From Roseivirga misakiensis (lineage in GTDB: Bacteria > Bacteroidota > Bacteroidia > Cytophagales > Cyclobacteriaceae), in NCBI RefSeq assembly GCF_001747105.1, contig NZ_MDGQ01000005.1, positions 310,001 to 374,000 of the forward strand: a stretch of DNA of 64,000 bases. Direction: 5' to 3'. The notes under the pieces were generated by a model. It saw only the letters and a list, made by a program, of their open reading frames with translations, was not told where the DNA came from and did no database searches. Each line of letters starts with the position of its first letter. Positions within the stretch are counted from its first letter, which is position 1. Shown here piece by piece: positions 17,415 to 27,001 of the stretch. Position numbers and translations under genes: made by a program.

Positions 17415-18196
17415 GTATTAGTTTTCTCGATAGTCAGATATTTGACCAAACCGTGTCCGTCACTTTTCCATTGACCGGTGAATCCGGCTGGAATCATAAA
17501 GAAGTCGCCAGTGTAGAAAACTTGCTCGCCACCGCTACTGTCACCGATGGTGAGTTGGCCTGAAAGTACATGAATTATCATTTCTTTCGCGGGGTCTTTT
17601 AAGTCTTTTTGAATCGGTTTTTGCGCTTTGAGTTTGATCGTTAATTCGGCACCTGTTGTCAAAGTTTTCTCATAGCTACCAGAGTCGTTGAGCTTAATGT
17701 TAATGCCCGAAAGGTCATCTTTTGAGTAAAGTTGCGGAACAGTTAATTGCTCGTTCTTGGATGCCGATCTATCGGTAGTGATGATGGACAATTCATAGTG
17801 TAAACTTTCAGAAGAATCTATTTGCCAAGCACCAGTATAGCCTTTTGGGATAAAAAAGAATTCGTTTGATTGAAAAGTATTACTACTGCCCTGATCTGGT
17901 TTTATGTTGGCTTTTCCATTCAACATATACACGACTTCGTCTATCGAAAAGTCATTCATTCTGGTGGTCCAAGACTGGCTGGAGACGATGTAGACTGAAA
18001 GGTCTTTTCCCCGAATTAATCTCTTCTGATAAAATTCTCTTTCGGGTTCATCCTTCAATTCAACTTTTTTTAATCCGATACCAGAAAGGGCAGACTTATC
18101 AAATGGTATAGGTTTTAAGGTAGTTTGGGCGAAGGTTTCATTGGCAATTGTACCAATGAAAAGTATTGCCCCGAAAAAGATATTGAGCTTATTCAT
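17411..18196 (-). CDS. Exported bicupin-like protein
   Basis: A protein of 261 residues with a signal peptide (FFGAILFIGTIANETFAQ). Two cupin modules follow: one at about 45-130, with the block FFFIPKGYTGAWQ, and one at about 180-258, with FFMIPAGFTGQWK. The repeated FxIPxGxTGxW pattern shows that the halves are duplicates. The usual metal-binding histidines of the first cupin motif are hard to find, so this may be a non-metal, ligand-binding cupin. It is probably periplasmic. It is transcribed alone, tail to tail with the bioA-linked gene. Confidence 0.78.
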   Translation of the reverse strand: MNKLNIFFGAILFIGTIANETFAQTTLKPIPFDKSALSGIGLKKVELKDEPEREFYQKRLIRGKDLSVYIVSSQSWTTRMNDFSIDEVVYMLNGKANIKPDQGSSNTFQSNEFFFIPKGYTGAWQIDSSESLHYELSIITTDRSASKNEQLTVPQLYSKDDLSGINIKLNDSGSYEKTLTTGAELTIKLKAQKPIQKDLKDPAKEMIIHVLSGQLTIGDSSGGEQVFYTGDFFMIPAGFTGQWKSDGHGLVKYLTIEKTNT

Positions 18197-18307
18197 ATCA
18201 AGTAATTTCTATTGAATTTCATCAAAATAGAGATGCGAGTTTTGCTTTTTCTACCAACGTGTATTTAATACATCCTATTAGCGGGTTTCTATAGATGAAT
18301 GCTTGTT

Positions 18308-20758
18308 TTAACTACCCCTTAAAGACTGTAATGGACTTTGGATACTCGTGCCCCATGATTGTTTCACGATGATGCCGACTGAAAGCAGACACATGCCGAA
18401 TACGGGTAAAAGAGTAAGGCCTATATGCAAATTAATCCTGAAAGCATAGCTCTCAAGCCATTCTCGAGCAGCATAAATGACCATAGGAATGGCGATGGCA
18501 CTACCAATAAACATAAGTCTTAGAAAGTCATAGACTAGTAAATAGAGGATTTGGCTGATGTCCGCACCCAGTATTTTTCTGATGCTTATTTCCTTCGCTC
18601 TTTTTAATGCGGTAAAAGAGGATAAACCAAAGATGCCTAAAGAGGCAATGAGTACCGCCATCAGGGTAAAAGCGAAGAATATTTTAACCAGATTCTTCTC
18701 CATGACGAGTTGCTCATCATATTTTCTTGTGAGGAAATAAATACCGCTGAGTTGTCGGTTTAGATTGTTTTGTGCGGCTCTGAGAGATGAATTTAGCTTT
18801 TCAGCGGAATTCCCTCTTGCCAGAATGGTAAGGTCAAAATATGTCGGATAACGCAGGCCGGTGACATAGATTTTAGGAATATCGTTGATTGAGTCATTTT
18901 TTATAACTCCTTGAATCTTCAACGGACCGTTATATGGCCTGACCATTTTGTTAATGGCCGAATCCGGATTGGTAAACCGCATAGCTTTTAGTGCAGATTC
19001 ATTTACGATTGTCCCATTATAGTCATAGCCGAACCTTCGGTCAAAATTTTGACCTGATAGGAACTGATCATTCGCACCGTCGAAATACTGATGATCGATA
19101 ACGTAGAGATCGAATTTATCAACTAATGCAGTGGTGTCACCGCCAACTTGATAAAGCGGTTTAATCGTCTGACGCATTTTTATTTGCCCGTTGTAGAGAT
19201 TTGAAATATCGGCCGATTCAATTTTATCGTCTTTGATCAAATTGCTTATGAAACCTTGAATCTGTCTAGCGTAATCATCATTTGCCCCAGTCAGTCCAGG
19301 AAATTTTGCTGTAAGGTTCATCCTAAAGCTTTTGTTTTCCTTGTCTTTGACATAATTCAGCTGTTTTTGAACAATGTAAAGGCCCGAAACGAAAATGATA
19401 CTCGTCGTAATTTGAAAAACGAGTAGCACCCGCATAATTCCCGAACCTTTGGATGACTGTTTTGAATTGACTACTTGATTTTTTCCTCTCATGGCTTCAA
19501 TCGGCTTAAGACTGATTAAAAGACGGGCTGGAAAGTAGCCTGAGAGTAATGCAGCAATAATGATGATGACAATGAGCGACAATACGCTTGCGAGCATAAC
19601 ATGGGTATTCAAGACATTAGGATAGTCGATGGAGGTAAAAAGATCGACGGATCTGACACCAAAAAGGAAGACGCCCAGCGCCAAAAGCCCAGAAATTAAA
19701 TTGATAAATCCAGACTCCACTAAAATGTTAAAAATGAGTTGAACTGGTCTTACCCCTAACAATTTTCTAATACCGACCTCTTTCGACCTTTCAATAGAAT
19801 TAATGATCGAGCTGTTGATATAATTTGTAGCAGCAAGAATTAGGATAATTGACCCCATCACGATCAAGAACAGAATAAAAGTAGGTTTTGCGCTTTGTCC
19901 CGGGTCATTAGAAACGTTGGTTGACGTGTGGATGTCTCGTAAGGGCCTGAATGATAAAAAGTCCAGTTCTTTATATGAAAACTCAGACAGGAGATCGCGA
20001 TCGATTAGTTTTTCCTTGAACAATTTTCGATCATAGTCATTATTGACAAGGGCGTAGGTATAAGTGTTTTCTTGACTGGCAGAATTCAATAAAAAGTCTT
20101 TTGCTGAAAGAGAGAATAACGCACCGAAGGTTAGGTGAGAGTTTTTAGGAAGAGGCTTGAACACCCCTTGAATAATCCATGTCTCTTCATTTTGACTCGA
20201 AATTCGAATGTTGACTTTTTTTCCGAGAATGGATTGCCCGTTCTGAATCAATTTTGGAAAAAGACTTTGTGCAGTGGTAGTTGATACGACCAGTCCATTC
20301 TCGCTAAGCATTTCTTCATTTGCCTTCTTTTCCACCCAGTCGACGGAAAAAATATCGAAAAAAGAGGATTCCGAATAGTAGGCTTTTTCCAAAAATGTGG
20401 TTCGCTTTCTACCTTCTAAATCTTTTGTTAAAAGAAAGGCAGAACTGTTCTCTGAAAAGGGGATCAGTCGGGCGCTGTTTTCTATTTCAGGATGTGAGTT
20501 TTCAAGACTTTGGCCCACCCCATATTTAGTAAAAGCATTAGTCTTAATAACCTCCTGCCTGAAATAAGTGTCTGTTTCGACGCGGTGAATCTCACGTGCT
20601 TTTTCATTAAAATTATCGTAGCTGTATTCAAACCTTACATAATTAAATATGAACAAGCAAGTAGCCATACCTAAGGTAAGGCAAAGAATATTCAGCACCG
20701 ACGACCCTTTATTACTCCGAATGTTTCGGAGTGAAATGAGGAGGTAGCTTTTTAGCAT
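18308..20758 (-). CDS. MacB-like ABC transporter permease (FtsX/MacB_PCD)
   Basis: A protein of 816 residues with the layout of the large Bacteroidota FtsX-like permeases. It has an N-terminal helix (SVLNILCLTLGMATCLFIFNY), a periplasmic MacB_PCD domain to about 280, three helices with the FtsX signature (SIERSKEVGIRKLLGVRP), a second periplasmic domain and a final set of helices (SLGIFGLSSFTALKRAKEIS, IRKILGADISQI). The two EVGIRK/EISIRK motifs mark the two FtsX domains. No ATPase gene is adjacent, so its partner must lie elsewhere. These proteins are linked to export of antimicrobial or lipophilic compounds; the substrate here is unknown. Confidence 0.9.
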   Translation of the reverse strand: MLKSYLLISLRNIRSNKGSSVLNILCLTLGMATCLFIFNYVRFEYSYDNFNEKAREIHRVETDTYFRQEVIKTNAFTKYGVGQSLENSHPEIENSARLIPFSENSSAFLLTKDLEGRKRTTFLEKAYYSESSFFDIFSVDWVEKKANEEMLSENGLVVSTTTAQSLFPKLIQNGQSILGKKVNIRISSQNEETWIIQGVFKPLPKNSHLTFGALFSLSAKDFLLNSASQENTYTYALVNNDYDRKLFKEKLIDRDLLSEFSYKELDFLSFRPLRDIHTSTNVSNDPGQSAKPTFILFLIVMGSIILILAATNYINSSIINSIERSKEVGIRKLLGVRPVQLIFNILVESGFINLISGLLALGVFLFGVRSVDLFTSIDYPNVLNTHVMLASVLSLIVIIIIAALLSGYFPARLLISLKPIEAMRGKNQVVNSKQSSKGSGIMRVLLVFQITTSIIFVSGLYIVQKQLNYVKDKENKSFRMNLTAKFPGLTGANDDYARQIQGFISNLIKDDKIESADISNLYNGQIKMRQTIKPLYQVGGDTTALVDKFDLYVIDHQYFDGANDQFLSGQNFDRRFGYDYNGTIVNESALKAMRFTNPDSAINKMVRPYNGPLKIQGVIKNDSINDIPKIYVTGLRYPTYFDLTILARGNSAEKLNSSLRAAQNNLNRQLSGIYFLTRKYDEQLVMEKNLVKIFFAFTLMAVLIASLGIFGLSSFTALKRAKEISIRKILGADISQILYLLVYDFLRLMFIGSAIAIPMVIYAAREWLESYAFRINLHIGLTLLPVFGMCLLSVGIIVKQSWGTSIQSPLQSLRGS

Positions 20759-21008
20759 GTTTATTATTTTCTATCCGATTATCGTCTTCCAATGGTAGTG
20801 CCACAAGTTGTAAAGGGCTATTTTACGGCCTGGAGCGCTATTTTATTAATTCTTCAAAAATTCTTTTGAACGTTTATGAACTGGTATTGTACGGACTTGA
20901 ACAGAACATGATTTTATCTGAGACTTTGTTAGGGTCTTTATAATCAAAGGGTTATAATTAATAACAAAGAAGATTCACCACTTCTTATCAGAACCAAAAC
21001 AACGTACT

Positions 21009-23414
21009 ATGAACAAGCTTGCTCAAAAAGCCATTTCGGCTTCCTTTGTGCTATTTTTTTCGCTTTTCAGCGTAGCACAAACCCAAAAACCGATCAAAAT
21101 ATGGGATAATAGGTATGGTGGCAGTCTCAGAGATACCGATATCAACTCCATTAGAACTGCAGATAATGGCTTCCTAATTACATCAAGTTCTTTATCAGGA
21201 ATTAGTGGCACCAAGACGTCTCCAAACGTTGGAAATGATGATTGGTGGGTAGTCAAAACCGATGCCCAGGGTAATTTTCAATGGGATTTTAGTTTTGGCG
21301 GAACCAATGAAGAAGGTTTGCATGCAGGCGCCGTTCAGACGGCCGATGGTAACTATGTGCTTGCTGGAAGAACGCGATCTGGGATATCTGGAGATATTAC
21401 TTCTTCTGGTCGCGGAAAGGACGATATTCTGGTAGTGAAGATTAGTGCGGCAGATCGAAGTATCCTTTGGCAAGTTAGGCTAGGAGGAAATGGTGCTGAC
21501 TGGGCCTATGACATGGTAGAAACCAATGATGGACAAATTGTAATTGGGGGCTATACACAATCGACAAATCTTAGCGGCATTGAGCCAAAAGGCTCTTTGG
21601 ACTTGTATTTGGCTAAACTAAACGCCAGCTCTGGCGATGTGATCTGGGAAAGAACTTATGGTGGTAGTGGTTTCGAATCAGTGGATAAACTACTCCCAAA
21701 TGAAGTTGGGGGAGTAGTGGTAGGAGCGTACTCGGCATCTACCGATTTAGCGATTACTAATAATGGAAGTTTTGATTTTTGGGCATTTTCGACCAATGCT
21801 GCTGGTGAAGTACAATGGGAAAATTTATATGGTGGCAGTGGATTAGACGCTATTCGATCCATGGCCAAAACTGATGATGGAGGTTATATCTTTTCAGGAC
21901 AGAGTAATTCAAATGCAAGCGGTGATAAAACTGAGAATAGTAACGGTCTGGATGATGTCTGGATAGTTAAAACGGATAATCTTGGAAATCTGATTTGGGA
22001 AAAGACGATCGGAGGAGCTGGGTATGATTGGGGACAAGCGACTTATGCACTTTCCGATGGCTCTTTTATAGTCGGTGGGTTCTCTAATTCGAATATTTCG
22101 GGCGACAAGCTGAGTTCAAATTTAAATGAGTCATTAGATATTTGGTTTTTTGGCCTTACGGCAGATGGTGTGTTGACTTGGCAAGCGGACTTTGCTGGTA
22201 ATGGCTCTGAGGGGGAACTTAATATTCCCTATGTAGATGAACTGAACGGAGATATTTACCTAAGTGGCGGAACACAGTCTGGGCTTGGGAGTTATTTATC
22301 TACCCCAAATTTCGGCGGGAGTAAAACCGATTTGTGGTTTGCGAAATATAGGCTTCATGAGTTAGAGAAGACTACTGTCAGTGCTTGTCCTGGTCAGTCT
22401 GCAGTGATCATTGTAGATGGAGGTTCTGATTTGCTAGAATATCAGCTGCAAAATGCCGATGGTTCATACCAGAGTGACGTGATGCAAGCTGAAAGTGGGT
22501 TGTTAGAACTAGCTACTTTTCCAATAGTTTCAGACACCACTTTATTCATTTACGCGCTGAGTGATATTGGCGATGGAAACGATCTAAGGCAATTGGTTGG
22601 CGAGGTATCGGTCGTTGCTGGAGACGAGTTATTATCCGCTGCGGTGAATAACGAGATCGTATATGCCGATCAAGTCTGTTATAATCGAAAGTCCAAAATA
22701 GAAATCCCGAATTCTACTTTAGGTGTCACTTATAGATTGTTGAATGACAATAATGAGGTTCTCAAATCAAAAGAGGGTAATGGCGAAGACCTAGTCTTCC
22801 GAACTCCTAAATTAATTTCAGATTCGGTGTTTAGGATAGAAATCTTAAATACCGCTTCAGGCTGCACGGTCATCCACCCTAATGAAATTCTGGTCAGTGT
22901 TTCTGATAAGATTAAAACCAAGATTTCCTTTGACAGGCAATCATTAAATATTGGTAGTCCTGTGACCTTTCAAACAATTAACGATGAAGGAATCGTTTCT
23001 TGGGATTGGACTTTTAATAAAAAGGAAAAAATATCAGGTCCTACTGTCGACTTTACTTTCAAAAGAACTGGAATTCATTGGATTACGCTGAAAGTTGAAA
23101 ATGCTTCTGGCTGCACGAAGGAGATTCGCAAGAAAATTTTAGTGAAGCGTAAAATCTTTTTTGGTGTACCTGGAGTCTTCTGGCCATGTTCTTCTCAGGG
23201 AGTATTTAAAGCCAAGTTGAAGCACGTAAAAAAGGTCAAATTGGTCATTGTAGATCGTTATGGAAAAGTTGTGCATGCTGGGAAAAACGAATGGCATGGA
23301 TTTAATAAACGGAAGCGATTAGTGCCAGCTGGGCGCTATTTCTATCAAGTTATGGCCACCACAGTTGACGGGAAGCCTTTCCAGAAAAGAGGATCGTTTT
23401 TAGTGTCATACTAA
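21009..23414 (+). CDS. Large secreted surface protein with WD-like repeats, PKD domain and T9SS type-B C-terminus
   Basis: A protein of 801 residues with a signal peptide (about 1-23, LFFSLFSVAQ). Residues about 35-450 hold roughly seven repeats of about 55-60 residues with the pattern W-x-GGSG-D, DDGGYI-G-SNSN-SGD, D-WVVK-D-G-W, probably a beta propeller. A PKD-like region lies at about 640-715 (VSWDWTFN, SGPTVDFTFKRTGIHWITLKV). The last 85 residues resemble the gliding-motility-associated/type-B T9SS sorting domain (VKLVIVDRYGKVVH, PAGRYFYQV), which would direct export by the type IX system. The ligand is unknown. Its stop shares CTAA with the convergent LytTR gene. Confidence 0.85.
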   Translation: MNKLAQKAISASFVLFFSLFSVAQTQKPIKIWDNRYGGSLRDTDINSIRTADNGFLITSSSLSGISGTKTSPNVGNDDWWVVKTDAQGNFQWDFSFGGTNEEGLHAGAVQTADGNYVLAGRTRSGISGDITSSGRGKDDILVVKISAADRSILWQVRLGGNGADWAYDMVETNDGQIVIGGYTQSTNLSGIEPKGSLDLYLAKLNASSGDVIWERTYGGSGFESVDKLLPNEVGGVVVGAYSASTDLAITNNGSFDFWAFSTNAAGEVQWENLYGGSGLDAIRSMAKTDDGGYIFSGQSNSNASGDKTENSNGLDDVWIVKTDNLGNLIWEKTIGGAGYDWGQATYALSDGSFIVGGFSNSNISGDKLSSNLNESLDIWFFGLTADGVLTWQADFAGNGSEGELNIPYVDELNGDIYLSGGTQSGLGSYLSTPNFGGSKTDLWFAKYRLHELEKTTVSACPGQSAVIIVDGGSDLLEYQLQNADGSYQSDVMQAESGLLELATFPIVSDTTLFIYALSDIGDGNDLRQLVGEVSVVAGDELLSAAVNNEIVYADQVCYNRKSKIEIPNSTLGVTYRLLNDNNEVLKSKEGNGEDLVFRTPKLISDSVFRIEILNTASGCTVIHPNEILVSVSDKIKTKISFDRQSLNIGSPVTFQTINDEGIVSWDWTFNKKEKISGPTVDFTFKRTGIHWITLKVENASGCTKEIRKKILVKRKIFFGVPGVFWPCSSQGVFKAKLKHVKKVKLVIVDRYGKVVHAGKNEWHGFNKRKRLVPAGRYFYQVMATTVDGKPFQKRGSFLVSY

Positions 23415-24175
23415 CCAACGTTTCGCGCTTGAAATTTTGAAAGGGCTTCTTTCTTGTATTTTCTTCCCAAAGGTAGTTTAGTGGAATTTACTTCTACATA
23501 GTCGTGTCCGTACGAATTGAGTCTGTTTTGATCGATCAGAAATGATCTGTGAATCCTTACAAACCAGTTGGGAAGCGTATATGCTAGATTACTGATTTTC
23601 TCTTTGGTAACAACGACCTCATTTTCCGTATGAACCTTAACATAGTCTGCTAGACTTTCTATATAAATGATCTCTGAAATATTAATTGAGATAGTCTTTC
23701 GGTTGGACCTAACACTTATGGTCTTCTGAAGATTTTTCTCATTATCGGCCTCCAGAATATGTAATTCGGTACGATTCTTTTTATCTGAGCTGTAAACATG
23801 GATAAATGAAAAAAGGATCGCCACAAAATAGATTATTATCCCCAACTGAAATAAGTCAGCCACAACGGGGTTCATGTCATTCCAATTCAGGTCGGCTAAA
23901 ATTATGAACGATATGATGGAGACAACTGCCGACAGGAATACTGATACAATTATTGTGTAAACAGTATATAAGCCAAATTTAAAATGTTGCCCTTTCGATA
24001 AATATTTGGGAACAAGGAATAGGTTGAAAAAATAGGAAGTTGCCAACGCCACAGGCATCAGCATTGATGTATAATAAAAAGAGTTACTGTAGTCTCCCCA
24101 CTTAGATCCAAAAACTAAGTTCAAGAACACGAATATCAATATCCAAAAAATGATCTGGTTCGATGCTTTATGCAT
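23411..24175 (-). CDS. Membrane-anchored LytTR transcriptional regulator
   Basis: A protein of 254 residues with four predicted membrane helices at about 8-22, 33-52, 70-92 and 105-125, then a short linker. A C-terminal LytTR DNA-binding domain covers about 150-250 (ISEIIYIESLADYVKVHTEN, LPNWFVRIHRSFLIDQNRL, PLGRKYKKEAL). There is no receiver domain, so the membrane part probably senses the signal itself or through a partner. Neighbouring genes give no hint of the target. It is convergent with the surface-protein gene and divergent from the ExbB-like gene. Confidence 0.88.
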   Translation of the reverse strand: MHKASNQIIFWILIFVFLNLVFGSKWGDYSNSFYYTSMLMPVALATSYFFNLFLVPKYLSKGQHFKFGLYTVYTIIVSVFLSAVVSIISFIILADLNWNDMNPVVADLFQLGIIIYFVAILFSFIHVYSSDKKNRTELHILEADNEKNLQKTISVRSNRKTISINISEIIYIESLADYVKVHTENEVVVTKEKISNLAYTLPNWFVRIHRSFLIDQNRLNSYGHDYVEVNSTKLPLGRKYKKEALSKFQARNVG

Positions 24176-24335
24176 ACCAATTAAGATTGTCTAACAACGT
24201 TACTAAAATCCCCATTTTTTGCATATTACGAAGGGTTTGTCGATAAACAACAAATTAAGGTAGGGATACAACTTCCTGTCTTACAGGCATGGATTCTAAC
24301 TTTATGAAAAGTTTTAAAATCTAAAAAATCAGATT

Positions 24336-24710
24336 ATGATCAGTTTATTTAATGAAGGAGGCCCGCTCTATATGGGAATCATATCTATAGTAGCCCTAGT
24401 GATGTTTATTCTTTCAGTATTCCATGCAAGAGCAGCATTTTTGACAGGGTTTAGAGGCTATTCTATTCAAAAGTTAGGACAAATCAAGGAGGTAGGATTA
24501 TTTGCCCTGATCTTTGGTATCCTTTCGACTACCATAAGTTTGGTAAACGTTTTTAGTGCCATAGAAGAGGTAGGGGATGTGCCACTTCCTTTGTTGGCAG
24601 GTGGGTTAAAATATGCGGCTTATACCTTGATTTATGGGCTAATCATTTACCTGATCTCGCTGCTTATTTCGATTGCCCTTAAGTGGAAAATTTCAAGCCA
24701 AAGTTATTGA
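24336..24710 (+). CDS. MotA/TolQ/ExbB-like proton channel family protein
   Basis: A protein of 124 residues, essentially only the membrane core of the MotA/TolQ/ExbB family. It has a first helix (MGIISIVALVMFILSV), then the signature block about 48-68 (VGLFALIFGILSTTISLVNVF) and a third helix around 88-115 (LKYAAYTLIYGLIIYLISLL). Full family members are usually over 200 residues, so this is a short form without the large cytoplasmic loop. No ExbD/TolR partner is next to it. It may stand alone as an ion channel or scaffold; the function is uncertain. Confidence 0.75.
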   Translation: MISLFNEGGPLYMGIISIVALVMFILSVFHARAAFLTGFRGYSIQKLGQIKEVGLFALIFGILSTTISLVNVFSAIEEVGDVPLPLLAGGLKYAAYTLIYGLIIYLISLLISIALKWKISSQSY

Positions 24711-24755
24711 AGTCCCTATTGACCATAATAAGTTTTCTATTTTCAGCACCTAGAA

Positions 24756-26234
24756 TTATAAGGCGTCCAAAAAAGCTTGCCCATTTTCTAAGTGGGCCTT
24801 TTTCTTGTCTTCTTCCATTTTGTCAAATGTTCTAACTAACATGCCCAAACGTGGATTTTTCAAGAAAAAGTCTCTGTTTATGTGCATAAAGCGCCAGAAA
24901 AGCCCATCCCATGTGACTTGCCAATCGCCCTTTTTGTAGTTGCTCATTTTCATTAAATAATTGGAGCCACTAATGTATGGTTTAGTGGCAAAGAGGCCGC
25001 CATCTGCAAATTGACTCATACCATACACATTAGGTACCATTACCCAATCGTAAGCGTCTATAAATAACTCCATGAACCATCGATAGACTTCTTTTGGATC
25101 AAATTCACAGAGTAACATGAAGTTCCCCAAAACCATAAGGCGTTCGATATGGTGGCAATATCCAGTATTTAATATCTGCTTAATAGTCATGTCTATGGGA
25201 TCTATTCCCGTAGTTCCATCGTAAAAAGAAGCCGGTATTTTTCGATCAAACCCCCAGAAATTTTTGGTTCTTGAAAAACTCCCTTTTGCCTCATACATTC
25301 CCCTTATAAACTCTCGCCAACCGAGAATTTGACGAATAAAGCCCTCTAAATCGTTGATCGCCACATCGTGATCATTGGCATATTTCACGGCTTCTTCAAT
25401 TACCTCTTTTGGTTGAATTAACCCCACATTCATCATAGGCGTCAGTACACTATGATGTAAATAAGACTCATTCGTAACGATAGCATCCTCATAATCCCCA
25501 AAACCATGGAACCGATAATTAAAGAATTGTTCTAGCCATTTCTTTGTCTCATCCCGTGTAGTTGGGTAGGTTTTAGATTTCGGGAGTTGTCCTAAGTTCT
25601 TATCAAAGTGCTCATCAACATAGTCGACAGCATCGCTCCAAAACTTATCAGTTTCAGGATAGTGAATGCTCGGAGGTGTTTTATCTTTTGGGTATTTCTT
25701 TCTGTTTTCTCCATCGAAACTCCATTTTCCACCAGTAGGATTACCGTCTGCATCAATGAGAATATCCCTTTGGCTACGCTGTTGTTTATAGAAGGTGGTT
25801 TGAAAAAACGATTTCTTATCTGGTTTAAAAAAGTGCTTTAAGTCTTCCCTTGTGTTAATAAATAATGGGTTTTCGTGGTGACTGACATCGATTTGAGTCT
25901 CTTTGATTGCTTCAGAAAATCTTTTTTCAAGCCAATTATCGGTTGGGTTAATGAAGTGAATTTTTTCAACCCCCTCTTCGCCTAATTTCTTGATCAAGAC
26001 GCTGATATCCGATCGTTTGTCTGATGAGTCTATGTAGATCACCTCAAGGTTTTTGCTTTCCAAATAAGCCTGATGGCTTTTCATGGATGCTCTGTGAAAA
26101 ACCAGTTTCACTTTGTGGAAGTTGAACTCCTTGAAAAACAGTGATTCCTCTACCAAGTAAATTGGAGCACCGTTATCATATATCTCGTGCTTCTCAAACA
26201 GTTGGTGAGGAAATAAAAGGTTGATTGACTTCAT
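24756..26234 (-). CDS. Cryptochrome/(6-4) photolyase of the FeS-BCP (PhrB-like) group, without cluster cysteines
   Basis: A protein of 492 residues. The alpha/beta antenna domain is at 1-130 and opens [10 protein letters not shown]. The FAD-binding helical domain follows, with the family motifs [51 protein letters not shown] and [16 protein letters not shown]. The double histidine expected at the active site is kept. However, the place of the iron-sulfur ligands (SDYCxxC loop and ACPF in PhrB) reads [19 protein letters not shown], without cysteine, and the upstream ligand position reads DPIDMTI. So the loop is shortened and no 4Fe-4S cluster is expected. It would bind FAD and repair (6-4) lesions or signal light. 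It is coupled to DUF2256 by a 4-bp overlap. Confidence 0.9.
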   Translation of the reverse strand: MKSINLLFPHQLFEKHEIYDNGAPIYLVEESLFFKEFNFHKVKLVFHRASMKSHQAYLESKNLEVIYIDSSDKRSDISVLIKKLGEEGVEKIHFINPTDNWLEKRFSEAIKETQIDVSHHENPLFINTREDLKHFFKPDKKSFFQTTFYKQQRSQRDILIDADGNPTGGKWSFDGENRKKYPKDKTPPSIHYPETDKFWSDAVDYVDEHFDKNLGQLPKSKTYPTTRDETKKWLEQFFNYRFHGFGDYEDAIVTNESYLHHSVLTPMMNVGLIQPKEVIEEAVKYANDHDVAINDLEGFIRQILGWREFIRGMYEAKGSFSRTKNFWGFDRKIPASFYDGTTGIDPIDMTIKQILNTGYCHHIERLMVLGNFMLLCEFDPKEVYRWFMELFIDAYDWVMVPNVYGMSQFADGGLFATKPYISGSNYLMKMSNYKKGDWQVTWDGLFWRFMHINRDFFLKNPRLGMLVRTFDKMEEDKKKAHLENGQAFLDAL

Positions 26235-26368
26235 ACTTTTGACTTAGTTCTACGGCATTTTTCACTACAATATTTAACAGCATCCCAATCTCGAGCCCAT
26301 TTTTTTCTCCACGTGAATGGTCGATCGCAAACAGGACATACTTTAGTGGGTAAATGCTCTTTTTTCAT
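26231..26368 (-). CDS. DUF2256 zinc-ribbon-like mini-protein
   Basis: A protein of 45 residues found by reading the minus strand: [20 protein letters not shown], then [20 protein letters not shown] and a short basic tail. Two CxxC-type pairs (CPVC and CSEKC) around a basic, tryptophan-rich core are the DUF2256 signature. The cysteines could hold one zinc ion. It starts 2 bp after the flavin reductase stop and its TGA overlaps the cryptochrome ATG, so all three are co-translated. DUF2256 proteins are repeatedly seen beside photolyase/cryptochrome genes; their role is unknown. Because of its size it is easily missed by gene callers. Confidence 0.9.
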   Translation of the reverse strand: MKKEHLPTKVCPVCDRPFTWRKKWARDWDAVKYCSEKCRRTKSKV

Positions 26369-26370
26369 GG

Positions 26371-27000
26371 TTAGAACTTTGGTACCTCGCTAACCCTCGC
26401 GTATGGGAAGTCAGCCATTTTTTGAAAGCTGTAATAAGAATTAAGACCAGAGATTCCGACACCTTCTGCAATGCTCAAATCTATATAGCCTTGCGTGCTG
26501 ATCGCCTGGTCTGGAATGTATAAGTGCTCAATTTGCCCTACAAGCATCGTAGTACCACTCGACTGAATCGGCACACTTTCTACGTGTTTCAAACCCATTT
26601 TCAAACCACTTTCTTTCACATAAGGTGCATTAAAGTCGTTCAGCGTTTCCTCAGTAAGGCCGCAAGCCTCAAATTCAGAGATGTCGGCATCGAATTTCGC
26701 TGAAGTGTAATGAGCATTTTCAATGAAATCTTTTTGAATATGATTGATGGTGAAAAAGCCGTTTTCGTTAATATTTTCCTGTGTATGACGGCGTACTTCT
26801 TGACTCGGCCTTACGATAAAGCCTAAATATGCTGGATTACTGCCCAAATGGACTACCGAACTGATGATCGCTAAGTTAGCTTGTCCACTATTCGAACGCG
26901 TGCCGATCAGGTTCCCAGGTTTAATACCAGAGACAGAGTTGATGATATTTAGCCTCTTCACTCTTTCCGTGTTTTCGATATCAGTTTTTGATAAATACAT
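26371..27000 (-). CDS. Flavin reductase-like FMN-binding protein
   Basis: A protein of 209 residues of the flavin reductase-like split-barrel family. The motif [36 protein letters not shown] is the FMN-contact region, and [20 protein letters not shown] follows. Such proteins reduce free flavin with NAD(P)H or act as flavoprotein oxidoreductases. It is 1 bp downstream of a photolyase-like gene and 2 bp upstream of DUF2256, deep inside the light-repair operon. A role in supplying or reducing flavin for the cryptochromes is plausible but inferred. Length is normal. Confidence 0.86.
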   Translation of the reverse strand: MYLSKTDIENTERVKRLNIINSVSGIKPGNLIGTRSNSGQANLAIISSVVHLGSNPAYLGFIVRPSQEVRRHTQENINENGFFTINHIQKDFIENAHYTSAKFDADISEFEACGLTEETLNDFNAPYVKESGLKMGLKHVESVPIQSSGTTMLVGQIEHLYIPDQAISTQGYIDLSIAEGVGISGLNSYYSFQKMADFPYARVSEVPKF

Positions 27001-27001
27001 G

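Noticed and set aside
21009-22400. Tandem DNA repeats in the large surface-protein gene
   Set aside because: The repetition is at protein level (about seven units); the DNA copies are too diverged to be a recent tandem array.
24756-26234. Calling this gene a class I CPD photolyase
   Set aside because: Its motifs are those of the FeS-BCP group, not the DGDxxxNN type of class I enzymes.
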